NCBI GenBank assembly: GCA_024449915.1
Contig: JAMZAV010000007.1
Location: 558,001-622,000 of the forward strand
DNA from: Sweltsa coloradensis
Lineage: Eukaryota > Arthropoda > Insecta > Plecoptera > Chloroperlidae
Length of the DNA stretch: 64,000 nt
Reading direction: 5' to 3'
In this document: positions 13,042 to 21,960 of the stretch, piece after piece
Layout: each line of letters begins with the position of its first letter
Position numbering within the stretch: the first letter of the stretch is position 1
Position numbers and translations under genes: made by a program
The notes under the pieces: model-generated
Database searches by the model: none
What the model was told of the DNA's origin: nothing
Seen by the model: the letters and a program-made list of their open reading frames with translations, nothing else

Positions 13042-13184
13042 ATGTCCGAGGGCTATTAAAGAGGACTCAATCCCTTGCATATTCGCATTACGACTGAGGA
13101 GAAAACCGGCAATGGTCTCGACGGAATTCGAACCCGGGACCTCCCAAAGTCGAGCGCTTAGTGCTCGAGCCAACACTGACGGTT
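13042..13184 (-). mobile_element. SINE S2, copy b
   Basis: Minus-strand reading gives a tRNA-like head with A-box region TTGGCTCGAGCACTAAGCG and a near-canonical B box GGGTTCGAATTCC (plus-strand complement near 13,118-13,132). The body signature GGATTGAGTCCTCTTTAATA and CCCTCGGACATCCC follows. It is the best preserved S2 head in the window. RNA polymerase III transcription is implied by the boxes. There is no poly(A) tail and no clear target duplication. Confidence 0.65.
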
Positions 13185-13652
13185 TAGAGTAGACTTAGCA
13201 ATTTGCAACGAAGCGCATAATAGCATGTGTGCATACGCCAACATTAACCATTTGTACTCTGTCATCTATAAAAAAGTATTGTGCATTAAAAACAACTCTG
13301 ATAAACGTAACACTACAATAATCTAATTTTATTGATATTCATGGTATGTTGGCGATATTGCCAGAGACCAACCAACGCGATCGTACAGCGTCAGTTCGCA
13401 GTCAAACACATTGAGACGCGTTCCAAATATAGTTAACTTTCAAAGCTTTATCCATAGATATTAAACACCTATTGTAGGCTAGATCAGCAGTCATTGGTCC
13501 ACTTCCGTGACAATTTGAAGCCATCTTTAATATGGCAGTTTGCATGTTAAATAAATGGGAGCGATTTGTGGCCCAAATAGTTCTCAAGATTGCCGCCAGG
13601 TTGACAGGTGAGCATAACCTTTAACATCAAAATGATTACTAAATTCCCTTAA

Positions 13653-14169
13653 CCCTTTATAGGGCATAATGTTGGGACCCCAAAATTTTTCTTTCTACCC
13701 AAAAAATTTTGAAATTTGTGTTTTTTTTTTTGGAATTTTTGAATTTTTTTTATTTTTTTCCTTGATCTTTTAGGATAAAAATGCTGATTTTGAGATTCCA
13801 AATTGACATAAAATTTTGAAAAAAAATCCAAATTTTGAGTATAATTTTCAAAAAATAGTTTTTTTTTGCAATTTTTCATTTTTTTCCAATTTTTTGCTTG
13901 TTCAAATTGAATCTACTACAGCAAGCAAAATATCCGGGACACCCCGGAAATTTGTGTTTTTTTGTGTTTTTATACACAACTCGATTTTTGATCCATTACA
14001 AAAATCGTTCTAATCATTAGAATTTAGTAAGGAAAAATTTCTAAAAATTTCAGAACAAAACAAAGCAGCTTTTGACCGGGTGTAAAGTATGAAAACTTTT
14101 CAGAATTTAAAATTGTGTTAGATTTTGAAAGGTGGTGGTAAATATAGAAACCACTGCCCTATAAAGGGT
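13653..14169. mobile_element. 517-bp piggyBac-like MITE with TTAA flanks (M2)
   Basis: Termini are CCCTTTATAGGGCA on the left and TGCCCTATAAAGGG on the right (14-bp inverted repeats, one extra T on the right). TTAA flanks it at 13,649-13,652 and 14,170-14,173. A CCC start next to TTAA is the piggyBac pattern. The interior is T-rich and A-rich without conserved coding, and the long F- and K-rich frames are composition artefacts. Its right TTAA is also the left TTAA of the next element. Confidence 0.7.
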
Positions 14170-14173
14170 TTAA

Positions 14174-14775
14174 GGGGAATCCCTAGACCCAAATATGATT
14201 TCTTTAGAATGCAGTAAAGACGTCTTAAAGTAAGTAGAATGTAGAGGGCTTTAATAAAAGACGATCATTTTTTTGATTTTTTGAGGGGAATAACTCCGAA
14301 TCAACATTGTATTCAAATTACTGGAATCAGTTGCTAAAAGTTCAAATTGAAGTTTTAGCAGCGGTTTTTTGTATATTGTTTATACACTCCTTTATCTACA
14401 ACTAAATAAAAAGGATTATTGGTTCTATATGGTTTTTGCGTTGCACAATTTTTTTCGACAGCCGGTACAATTTCAAATTTTGTGCCGTTTAACGGAAAAA
14501 AATCGTGCAACGCCTGAAACCATATAAACCAAAAATACTTATATTCAGGTTGTAGATAAAGGAGTGTAGAAATAATATAAAAAAACCGCTGCTAAAAATT
14601 CAATTTTGAACTTGAGCAACTCATTCCAGTAATTTGAATACAATTGTAGATTCTGATGTTTTGTCCCGTCAAAAAAATAATCCGCTCTTTTATTAAGCCC
14701 CTCTTACATTCTACTTACTTTTCAGACGTCTTTACTGCATTCTTTAGAAATCATATTTGGGCATAGGGATTCCCC
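14174..14775. mobile_element. 602-bp foldback element with TTAA flanks (M3), copy 1
   Basis: Begins GGGGAATCCCTAGACC and ends with a near reverse complement (ATAGGGATTCCCC). TTAA is at 14,170-14,173 and 14,776-14,779. The two arms, about 290 bp each, pair over nearly the whole length, for example AAAGACGTCTTAAAGTAAG against CTTTTCAGACGTCTTT. A second copy is at 17,648-18,246 and a single right arm is at 10,310-10,373. It is non-autonomous; the transposase source is not in this window. Confidence 0.75.
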
Positions 14776-16274
14776 TTAAGCAATAACTTCTTATTGTTTT
14801 TGTTTGTGCATTATCATGCTGCACAAGCTAAAAAAAAAGCATAAATTAAACGCCAAATCGCCATTTTGTTGATGGCAGATTGAGTCTTCGATTTGCTACG
14901 CTCGCGCCTGTGGGGGAGGTATTAAAGACTGCGTATCTAGCCTACAATAGGTGTTTAATATCTATGGCTTTATCAGTCATAGTGAATCCTTTAATTTTGA
15001 CCAAGTTCAATTCAAAATAACGTTAATATAACTGTCAAGAACTTCTGACAGAAAGTCAATTGTGGTTTGTTCGTTCCATGCACGGGTTTCCCATTATATT
15101 TGTTTGTTGTATGAAGCCTCCAAGACCCCTCCCTACAACTAAACAACCGGGGCTAGATAAAACAATTCAACAAATAACAGGAACACACTGATTAGTGATT
15201 AGCCCCCAAGCTTCATATTATAGGTTTTATAAACAGTCAACACGTCAAAAGTATTCAATGTAAATAATCGACGCGGCAAAATGTTATTGTTGTGATGCAA
15301 ATTGTAAACTTAATAATCAAAGATTATAACAGTTTATAGGGATATTTCCTTAAAATAATCATTATGTTAATTTATTTTGTTGAGGAAAAGGGCAGATTTA
15401 AGATTCACATGGTGTTAAAACGTGAGCAGTATCAAACCATGGAGTCAAATCTTAGATTATCCATGACCAAACCTTACAGACAGCGTTGATGAATAAGAGA
15501 TTTATTCCAAACTTACGAATATCAGATTGATAGAAAGACTTTGGTGGAGGTGCCGGGTCCTCACAAGTGTATAATTCACTAGGGAATGGAAGTAAAATGA
15601 AAACAAAATAGTATTTTGATGGAACGGTATGTTTTTCATTGCAGTTTCGTTTGCTGCCATCTCGTTACATAATGATGAACGCAGATTATCTTTCCGTGGT
15701 CGTATGTATACAAGTATCTGAGTATCTGTATGTGTCTTTTAGTGGTTCCATATACCATATACCGTAATCACGCATGTGTCTGTAACATTGGATTTTGCGA
15801 ACACATAGAGACTTACCATCACAGTAATGTTCATTTAATGCTTGGCTGGCTACCGCAGAAAGCTGATGTACAATATTGCATGCAGGCTTAGCTCCATGTT
15901 ATGTTTAGCATAACAAAAGACTTTGGATCATCCGGTATTGTGTGAAATAACAGGGAATCGAAGACCGCAGATCGCCTGCCTAACTTATTGAATCTGTTGC
16001 GTTGCGTGATCAGAATAGCATGTCCAACAACACAACACAACACTAAGTGCCAATAAGTAGACCGCTTTGTGTTGATCAGACTGTCGGATACTAAACGACT
16101 GGGTTAGGGATGAGTTTCAGTGTGCACAGATTCATCACTGAGACTTGGGCGGAATAATATTCAACACGCAATAAGATAGCTGCCTAGCAAGAGCAAAGCC
16201 GCACGAAGGAAAAGAATGGCCACAACATTTAAAAATGATGATTATAAAATGAAATTAATTTATGTAACCCCAAT
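14706..16274 (+). repeat. Segmental duplication, copy 2 (empty H1 site)
   Basis: Direct-orientation partner of 10,310-12,666. It lacks H1: GGTTTTA/TAAACAGTC at 15,229/15,230 is the uninterrupted target. It also lacks about 30 bp around CCCCGTTCGAATCG found in copy 1 near 11,660, and has a short ATCTGAGT-type insertion near 15,718. No gene recognised. Confidence 0.85.
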
Positions 16275-16870
16275 ATATAATATTGTGTTAATTGGGTTAG
16301 TTTGTAATTTATCAGCGAGTGTAATGTTCAAAAAGTTGTGTTGACACTTGGGAGTGAAAATGAATGAACGATTGGCAATCAATAAAGCATATGACAAACT
16401 ATGTTAAACACACGTTTACGTGCTTATAGTTCACACAGAGAGAAAAGTTATGGCCAATATAATAGATAAAACTTTTAGTACATAAAAGGATTTGGCGTAA
16501 ATACTTTGTCTGACCCTGAAGAACCCATTTTTTCCTGGCCCTAGTTCTCCGTGCATTTTAATTATAATTTGTAATAATGCTTGAGACTGATTCGGGATGT
16601 CAGCGTACGATATCTGCCGCCACCAATCATGATTGAAAGTTTTTGCCTAGTTAGTCACCTATAGATGGTTTAAACTTGACTTGTAAGACTGGTGTCTTCC
16701 ATGGATCGTTATTCTTATTGTTGTTTGTTGTTCAGTCTTGGCTGGTTAGTGATGTTCCGTGTCCCATGAGGGGTTCCGTTTACTGCGTCTGCATTGTAAA
16801 ATTGTTAATGTTTAATTTGTCCACTGCAGATATAAGAAATTTTCGGGAAGACCATTAAGGTTTGGACCAA
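16275..16870. other. Spacer without recognised feature
   Basis: One 60-codon frame at 16,676-16,858, hydrophobic near its start but unrecognised and probably by chance. Confidence 0.35.
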
Positions 16871-17040
16871 CAGTGGCGGCTCAGGTGTAAAACGCGAGAC
16901 TGATTCTGGATGTCCCAGGATCGAATCGCGCCACCGGCAATCCTAAATGAAAATATTTTCAAATGATTTCTTTAGTGGGTAATGCGAATTCAGAGGATTG
17001 AGTCCTCTTTCACAGCTCTCGGACATTTCCTTCACAAGTG
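16871..17040 (+). mobile_element. SINE S2, copy c
   Basis: Plus-strand tRNA-like head starting near GTGGCGGCTCAGGTG with a B-box-like GGATCGAATCGC. It is followed by the S2 body CACCGGCAATCCTAA, a variable stretch, GAGGATTGAGTCCTCTTT and CTCGGACATTTCCTTCAC. The orientation is opposite to the other two copies. The head is the most diverged of the three. Confidence 0.55.
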
Positions 17041-17175
17041 TCCACGTTCAAAAATATTAAGGAATACACAGGGGCATTACCATTTCCAACTAGATTTTAT
17101 TTTAAACTAACAAAATCTAGGATTTGGGGCTAAGTGGGAAAAATGTTTCGCTTAGCCAACATTGCTGAAGAGTAC

Positions 17176-17314
17176 GTAAATCTTAGACCCAGAATAACAT
17201 TCAGGTAACAAAATGATTGTGACTGATGATTGTTTTGTGCAGCCAGTGAGACATTGAATTGGTTTATTCACAATCATTTTGTTACCTGAATGTTATTTTG
17301 GGGCCAAGATTTAC
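17176..17314. repeat. 47-bp-arm hairpin
   Basis: GTAAATCTTAGACCCAGAAT... (17,176-17,222) is mirrored by its reverse complement at 17,268-17,314 with only about four mismatches. The loop is about 45 bp. The arms include AACATTCAGGTAACAAAATG, which is identical on both sides. It could be a small MITE or a transcribed hairpin precursor. No flanking duplication is evident. Confidence 0.7.
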
Positions 17315-17647
17315 ATCGCTTTAACTTTCTTAAATTAGCCTTGAATGTTTTAATTTAATAAGTCTGCTTTAAGAGAATTTCCTGCAACTTGATCAAAGTA
17401 TTTTGGAACTCAATTAATGCAGAAAGTTTTCTACCTTGCTTGAAAGCAATTTTCTCAAGATGATCGCACGTGATGGCTTTCTCAGTTAGAGATTTTGATT
17501 ACATCTTCCAGTTCTTGTTTACAGACAGGGATCGACAAGATGATCAGCGTTGTTTCCGCTTTAAGCTCATATCTTATCTACCTGTTTTCCGGTGAAATTG
17601 GAAAGTTTCATACTTTGTTCTTCTCGTTGTTTTTCTTCTCATATTTA

Positions 17648-18246
17648 GGGAATCCCTAGACCTAAATATGATTTCTAAAGAATGCATTAAAGACGTCTGA
17701 AAAGTTAGTAGAATGAAAGAGGGACTTAATAAAAGAGCAGATTATTTTTTTGAAATTTTTTTGGCGGGACATAACCTCAGAATCAACAATTATATTCAAA
17801 TTACCCGACTCAAACCAGCTATTTCAAAATTGAATTTTGAGCAGCGGTTTTTGTGTATTGTTTCTACATTCCTTAATCTACAACCTAAATAAAAGGATTA
17901 ATGGTTTTCTATAGTTTCTTGTCTTGCACGATTTTTTTCGCCCGCCGGTACAATTTCAAATTTTGTATCGTTTAACAGAAAAATCGTGCAACGCCAGAAA
18001 CTACAGACACCAGTTTCCTTTTTATTTAGGTTGTAGATAAAGGAATGTAGAAACAATACACAAAAACCCGCTGCTCAAAATTCAATTTTGAACTGGTTGG
18101 TTTGAGTCAAGTAATTTGAATATAATTGTTGATTCTGAGGTTATGTCCCGCCAAAAAAAATTTAAAAAAATAATCTGCTTTTTATTAACTTTTCAGACGT
18201 CTTTAATCCATTCTTTAGAAATCATATTTAGGTCTAGGGATTCCCC
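17648..18246. mobile_element. 599-bp foldback element, M3 family, copy 2
   Basis: Same architecture as 14,174-14,775, with the shared interior words GACGTCTGAAAAG, GGCGGGACATAACCTC and AAATCGTGCAACGCC. Both arms pair along about 280 bp. The TTAA flanks have decayed (TTTA on the left, TAAG on the right), so this is an older insertion. Confidence 0.7.
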
Positions 18247-18616
18247 TAAGCAATGAATTATTATCAAATAAAATAGTATTTCAATTTATAAAGTTTTATT
18301 TACAGTATGTTTTTCAATTTCCAGGTAAGTTGTTTCTAATGGGTTTCTTGTTGATTTCGACACTATATTATAATTTTAAGAATTTTTAGAAGTTTCTTGC
18401 ATTGTTAAAATAAGAGTAGTTTAGACGTAAAACTCGCAACGTTTTAAATGTATTCTCTCTTATGGGAAGATAAATTTGTTTGTGCAATAAATGCACACTG
18501 TACGTGGTATTGTACATTGGATAACACCGCATTATAACGAGACAAGCACGTATACGGGAGAACCGAAAGTAGGGAGTATAGTTTACCGTTATTACACAAT
18601 GATGATACAATTTCCC

Positions 18617-18797
18617 TTGGTGGAGGTGCCAGGTAAATAGAAAATTCCTCCTAACCCCAGGGTCACCAAAATAATTCTATATCATTCTCGTTGAAGGGCA
18701 TGTACATCGGAGGTCATGTTCGGTTTTATTCGTAAGATGTGACACAGATGGTCGGACAGACGGACAGAAAAATGATTCATAATATACGTAAGCTTCG
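18617..18797 (-). mobile_element. Repeat family H3, copy 1
   Basis: Family signature TTGGTGGAGGTGCC at the left and GTCGGACAGACGGACAGAAA followed by TAAGCTTCG at the right. Matches 24,381-24,600 in layout. On its own strand the element starts GCGAAGCT- and ends near GGCACCTCCACCAA. It lies head-to-head with the next copy at 18,904. Function unknown; an H1/H2-like rolling-circle derivative is possible. Confidence 0.5.
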
Positions 18798-18903
18798 ATT
18801 CCAAATATTGTCAAATAGATAGTTCCTTCCTTAAGCTAAAGCCTAAGTTTTGAGTACTTGACTCCTTGAAAGGCCTATATTGTTTTGATTTAGTATAATA
18901 AGA

Positions 18904-19175
18904 AGCGAAGCTCCCCTATATTCATCACTTTTATGTCCACCCACTCACTCGTTTGTGCGTGTGTCACCTCTCACGATAAACACCTTACGTGAACTATTAA
19001 ATCATTAAAAATAAAGTATATTATTGATATGCGTTTGTTTGTTGACATTGCCTTTTAACAAGAATGACTCTCAGATACACAGATGCAGAATGTGCGTTCA
19101 CATGATTGCACGCAAGGATATAAAAATGTTATTATATAAACTTATAAAAATGTATTATAAATTGTATTCGGCACC
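18904..19175 (+). mobile_element. Repeat family H3, copy 2
   Basis: Starts GCGAAGCTCCCCTATAT and reaches GGCACCTCCACCAA near 19,170. It includes the GTGTGTCACCTCTCACGATAA region that corresponds to the complement of CGTAAGACGTGTCACGCG in other copies. A 63-codon frame inside is not recognised. It ends about 45 bp before an H1 element. Confidence 0.45.
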
Positions 19176-19219
19176 TCCACCAAAAGACTTGAACGTGGTA
19201 ACAAGCGTGTTATAAATAA

Positions 19220-19939
19220 CTAGGAAGCTTCGCAAACGCTTTCTCAGGCGCGTTGTTGGATGAGCGTAATTGGTGCATTGAGCTACCATGTGTTATGCGG
19301 ATTTTCTGTTGTTCTGCGAAAAAATCATTACTAAGTTGAAGATTTTTTTTAAATAAATTAAATTAAATTAAAAAATTAATCGTAATTTTTAAAAAAGAAA
19401 AAAATCGTAAAATTGCTATTTTCATAAGAAATAATTATTCGATTGCGCTCAAATTTCACACGAATAAATTAATTCATAAAATAAGGTTCTGTGAACAAAT
19501 CATTACAATAGGATAAAGCATGTATGTGTTATAAGTCAAAGAATTGTTTAAAAAATGAAAAAAAAACGTAAATTTTCGATTTTAATAAAAAATAATTTTT
19601 CGATTGCGCTCAAATTTCACACGAATATCTTAATTTATGAAATTAAGGTTCTGTGAAAAAATCATAAAAATCGGATAAAGCATGTAAGTGTAATAAGTCG
19701 AAGAAATTTCTTTTAAATCGAAAAAAATCGTAAAATTGCGATTTTTATAAGAAATAATTTTCCGATTGCGCTCAAAAACGTGGCGAAATTTCGAAGGCCT
19801 CCAGAAAATGTAATCGTAATTGGAGTATTGGTTTAGCCGGAATCGTGTTAACAAACACACAAAAATACAAACAGAAAAAAAACATTCTGGATTTTTTTCT
19901 CCAGTGTAGTGAAATAGAATTTTCGCTTCGCTCATCCAA
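19220..19939 (-). mobile_element. Helitron2-like element H1, copy 2
   Basis: On the minus strand it begins TTGGATGAGCGAAGCG (19,939 inward). It ends with CTCATCCAACAACGCGCC, a stem AACGC...GCGTT and GCGAAGCTTCCTAG at 19,220. It is bordered by A and T as in the other copies. Three internal units of about 165 bp carry ATCGGATAAAGC/GTAATAAGTCGAAG words. A minus-strand frame of 160 codons (19,630-20,112) covers the 5' half and extends beyond the element into flanking DNA, so it is not an element gene. This copy belongs to the same terminal subtype as the outer copy at 41,412-42,904. Confidence 0.7.
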
Positions 19940-20860
19940 TAATAGTAGTTTTCGGTCCATATTTCGGATACTAATTGTAGTATTAGTGAGATGTTTGAAG
20001 GATAACGTGAACATCTATGAGCAAACACGCGAGCGATGTATGTCGAGTTTGAGCGCTCACAGGAATATTGCCCGATGTGTTGCGTGCGTGTGTCCGTACA
20101 TCGCATGTACAAAACTCACTTACGTTTACGAATGGTTATTGCAATGAAATGAGCTTGCGTTCAACAACTGGTACAAATTATTATACGCCTTTCGTTGTCT
20201 TTTTTAGGTGAAAACGAAAACAAATGGACATGCTGAGATTTTTCTTTCGCAAGTTTTACTACCTTTCGTCACGTGATAATCTGAACCGAATATCGGAAGA
20301 ACCAAGTAAAACATGTTGTTTCAACATCTAAAACTTAATTTTCAACATTAACATTGTTTTCATAAGCAAGAATAGCGTGGATATACGAATGTATATCAAT
20401 TTCTGTTCTTCGTCGTCAATCTGTTGTGTTGATTATAGCCTACAGCTTCGTTCCTGATTTTGGTTACTCTCTTGCGCAATTGCCAATACTATATTTACAG
20501 TCACATGTAATTGCTGAAATCACTGGTTGTGCTGTGAATGTTTTCATAAAGCAAGTTTATTGAGTGAAAAATGTAAGTCTTTAACGTTATTTTTTTAGTT
20601 GTATTCGACATGGTGGCTCTTTCAATGAAGTAGTTTCATAGTGTTGCATGGATGTTCGTCTCCTAACAACTATCAAACTCGCACGTTTCCTACGCATGAT
20701 ACAACTCGTAGTCTCATGTGCCCAACATTGTAAGAATGTTTTTGCCCGGTAAGTCTTAAAATTTAAATTATTAACTATGAATAATATTGATTTTGAATCA
20801 CATTCGACTTAATCTTTAAATTATTCTTTACGTGTCGTTTACGTACAAATAGAATAAAAT
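19940..20860. other. Spacer without recognised feature
   Basis: No transposon ends, SINE heads or convincing open frames beyond the one running in from H1. Confidence 0.35.
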
Positions 20861-21326
20861 CTAGGGAAACGCCAAAGTCGTTTTTAAACGAGTGAGTAAG
20901 ACAAGTGTTGAGTACCCGGAAAAGTCCCCTTTCCTTCCCTATACCCAAGGCTGGATCAAGCCCAGTATGGGGAATGATACCGGGTACTCAACACATGGCT
21001 CACTCACTCGTTTAACAACGACTTTGGCGTTTCCTTAGTATGTTGCAGGCTGTGGCCATTTTTACAAATGAAAAATCTAAACAAATGCTATCGATATTTT
21101 TAAAAAAACAATATTATTTATTGTAGGTTTAAATCGCAATGGATCTAGCTGATTTTGTTAACAGTTCTCAGTAAACTCGCACCGGATGTCTGTTTAAAAT
21201 TTCAGCGCAATCTGTTCAGCGATTCGGCTGATTTTCGACGTACATACAGACCCTCATACAAACTCACAGAATAAGCGCCGTTTGAGTTGAATGGAGACAC
21301 TCAGTCGCTCCGCTTCCTCGTTTTTA
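20861..21326 (-). mobile_element. Helitron2-like element H2, copy 1, with palindromic 3' end
   Basis: Left end CTAGGGAAACGCCAAAGTCG. An inverted second version of the same end lies at about 20,978-21,038 (ACTCAACACATGGCTCACTC ... GGCGTTTCCTTAG), making a palindrome of about 178 bp. Beyond it follows the family interior (GTAGGTTTAAATCGCAATGG, CAGTTCTCAGTAAACTCG, AAAATTTCAGCGCAATCTG) and a decayed 5' end CGCTCCGCTTCCTCG near 21,310-21,320. The base before CTAG is T here, not A, so the left border may be shifted or mutated. Confidence 0.6.
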
Positions 21327-21545
21327 ATTATGATTTCTTTGGTGTTTATGAACAACTATAACCAAAGAAATTTCGTCGTTTGTTGTTTAGCCCTAATTAA
21401 CTGAACGTGCATTCTTTCTCTTATCATTAAGTCAAGTGTTTTCAACTTTTTCGGCATAAAACTATTTAGAGATACCTTTGCCCCTCTTAGAGCTACTAAC
21501 TATACTATTGGGTGTGGAGTGATTGTGAAGCTCCTTTGAGAATTT

Positions 21546-21687
21546 CTCGATTTGGTTGGTCGGGAAACACTCCTGTAGGTTGAATTGTTAATATTTAATA
21601 CAATTCAGAAGTTTAAAAAATCCATCCCGAGCGGGGTTCGAACCCGGGTCTCCCACATTCCAGGTAGGCGCCTTAGCCAACTAACCA
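21546..21687 (-). mobile_element. SINE S1, tRNA-derived, copy a
   Basis: Minus-strand order: truncated head (AGTTGGCTAAGGCGCCTACC), B box GGGTTCGAACCCC, then GGATGGATTTTTT, ACTTCTGAATTGTATTAAAT and the 3' hairpin region GGAGTGTTTCCCGACCAACC. The 5' part of the head has been replaced by a tetranucleotide CAAC/ACCA tract at about 21,683-21,717, apparently an expansion of the CTAACCAACC word of the head itself. Confidence 0.7.
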
Positions 21688-21717
21688 ACCAACCAACCAA
21701 CCAACCAACCAACCAAA
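21683..21717 (+). repeat. (ACCA)n microsatellite
   Basis: About eight tandem copies of CCAA/ACCA replacing the 5' end of the adjacent SINE head. Confidence 0.9.
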
Positions 21718-21840
21718 TGGAGAAATAAACTCTCACTCATACCTGCGTAAGGTAATGACATAAATAATGTTTGTTTGGTCTGTTCAAAAGCAACAGATAT
21801 TCGTTGCAGTACTGTTCCATCCATTCAGATCAAAAATGCA

Positions 21841-21960
21841 ATTACAATTCAGAAGTGAAAAAGTTACCGTCTCGGTGGTCTAGATGGCCAAGGCGCCTAC
21901 CTGGAATAAGGAGACCCGGATTCGAACCTCAGTCGGGATTTTTTTTTTATGGATTTTGAT
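21841..21960 (+). mobile_element. SINE S1, copy b
   Basis: ACAATTCAGAAGTGA precedes a tRNA-like head: CGTCTCGG, A box TGGTCTAGATGG, CGCCTACCTGGAAT, then B box GGATTCGAACCTC and a T-rich end. It lies head-to-head with copy a about 155 bp away. The cloverleaf is incomplete (no clean acceptor stem), so it is not a working tRNA. Confidence 0.75.

Noticed and set aside
13649..14013. F/K/N-rich frames on both strands
   Set aside because: Homopolymer-rich interior of a TTAA-flanked MITE; no coding signal.
19630..20112. 160-codon minus-strand frame, the longest in the window
   Set aside because: It starts in unrelated flanking DNA and runs into an H1 element, so it is not a gene; the H1 part is treated as repeat.
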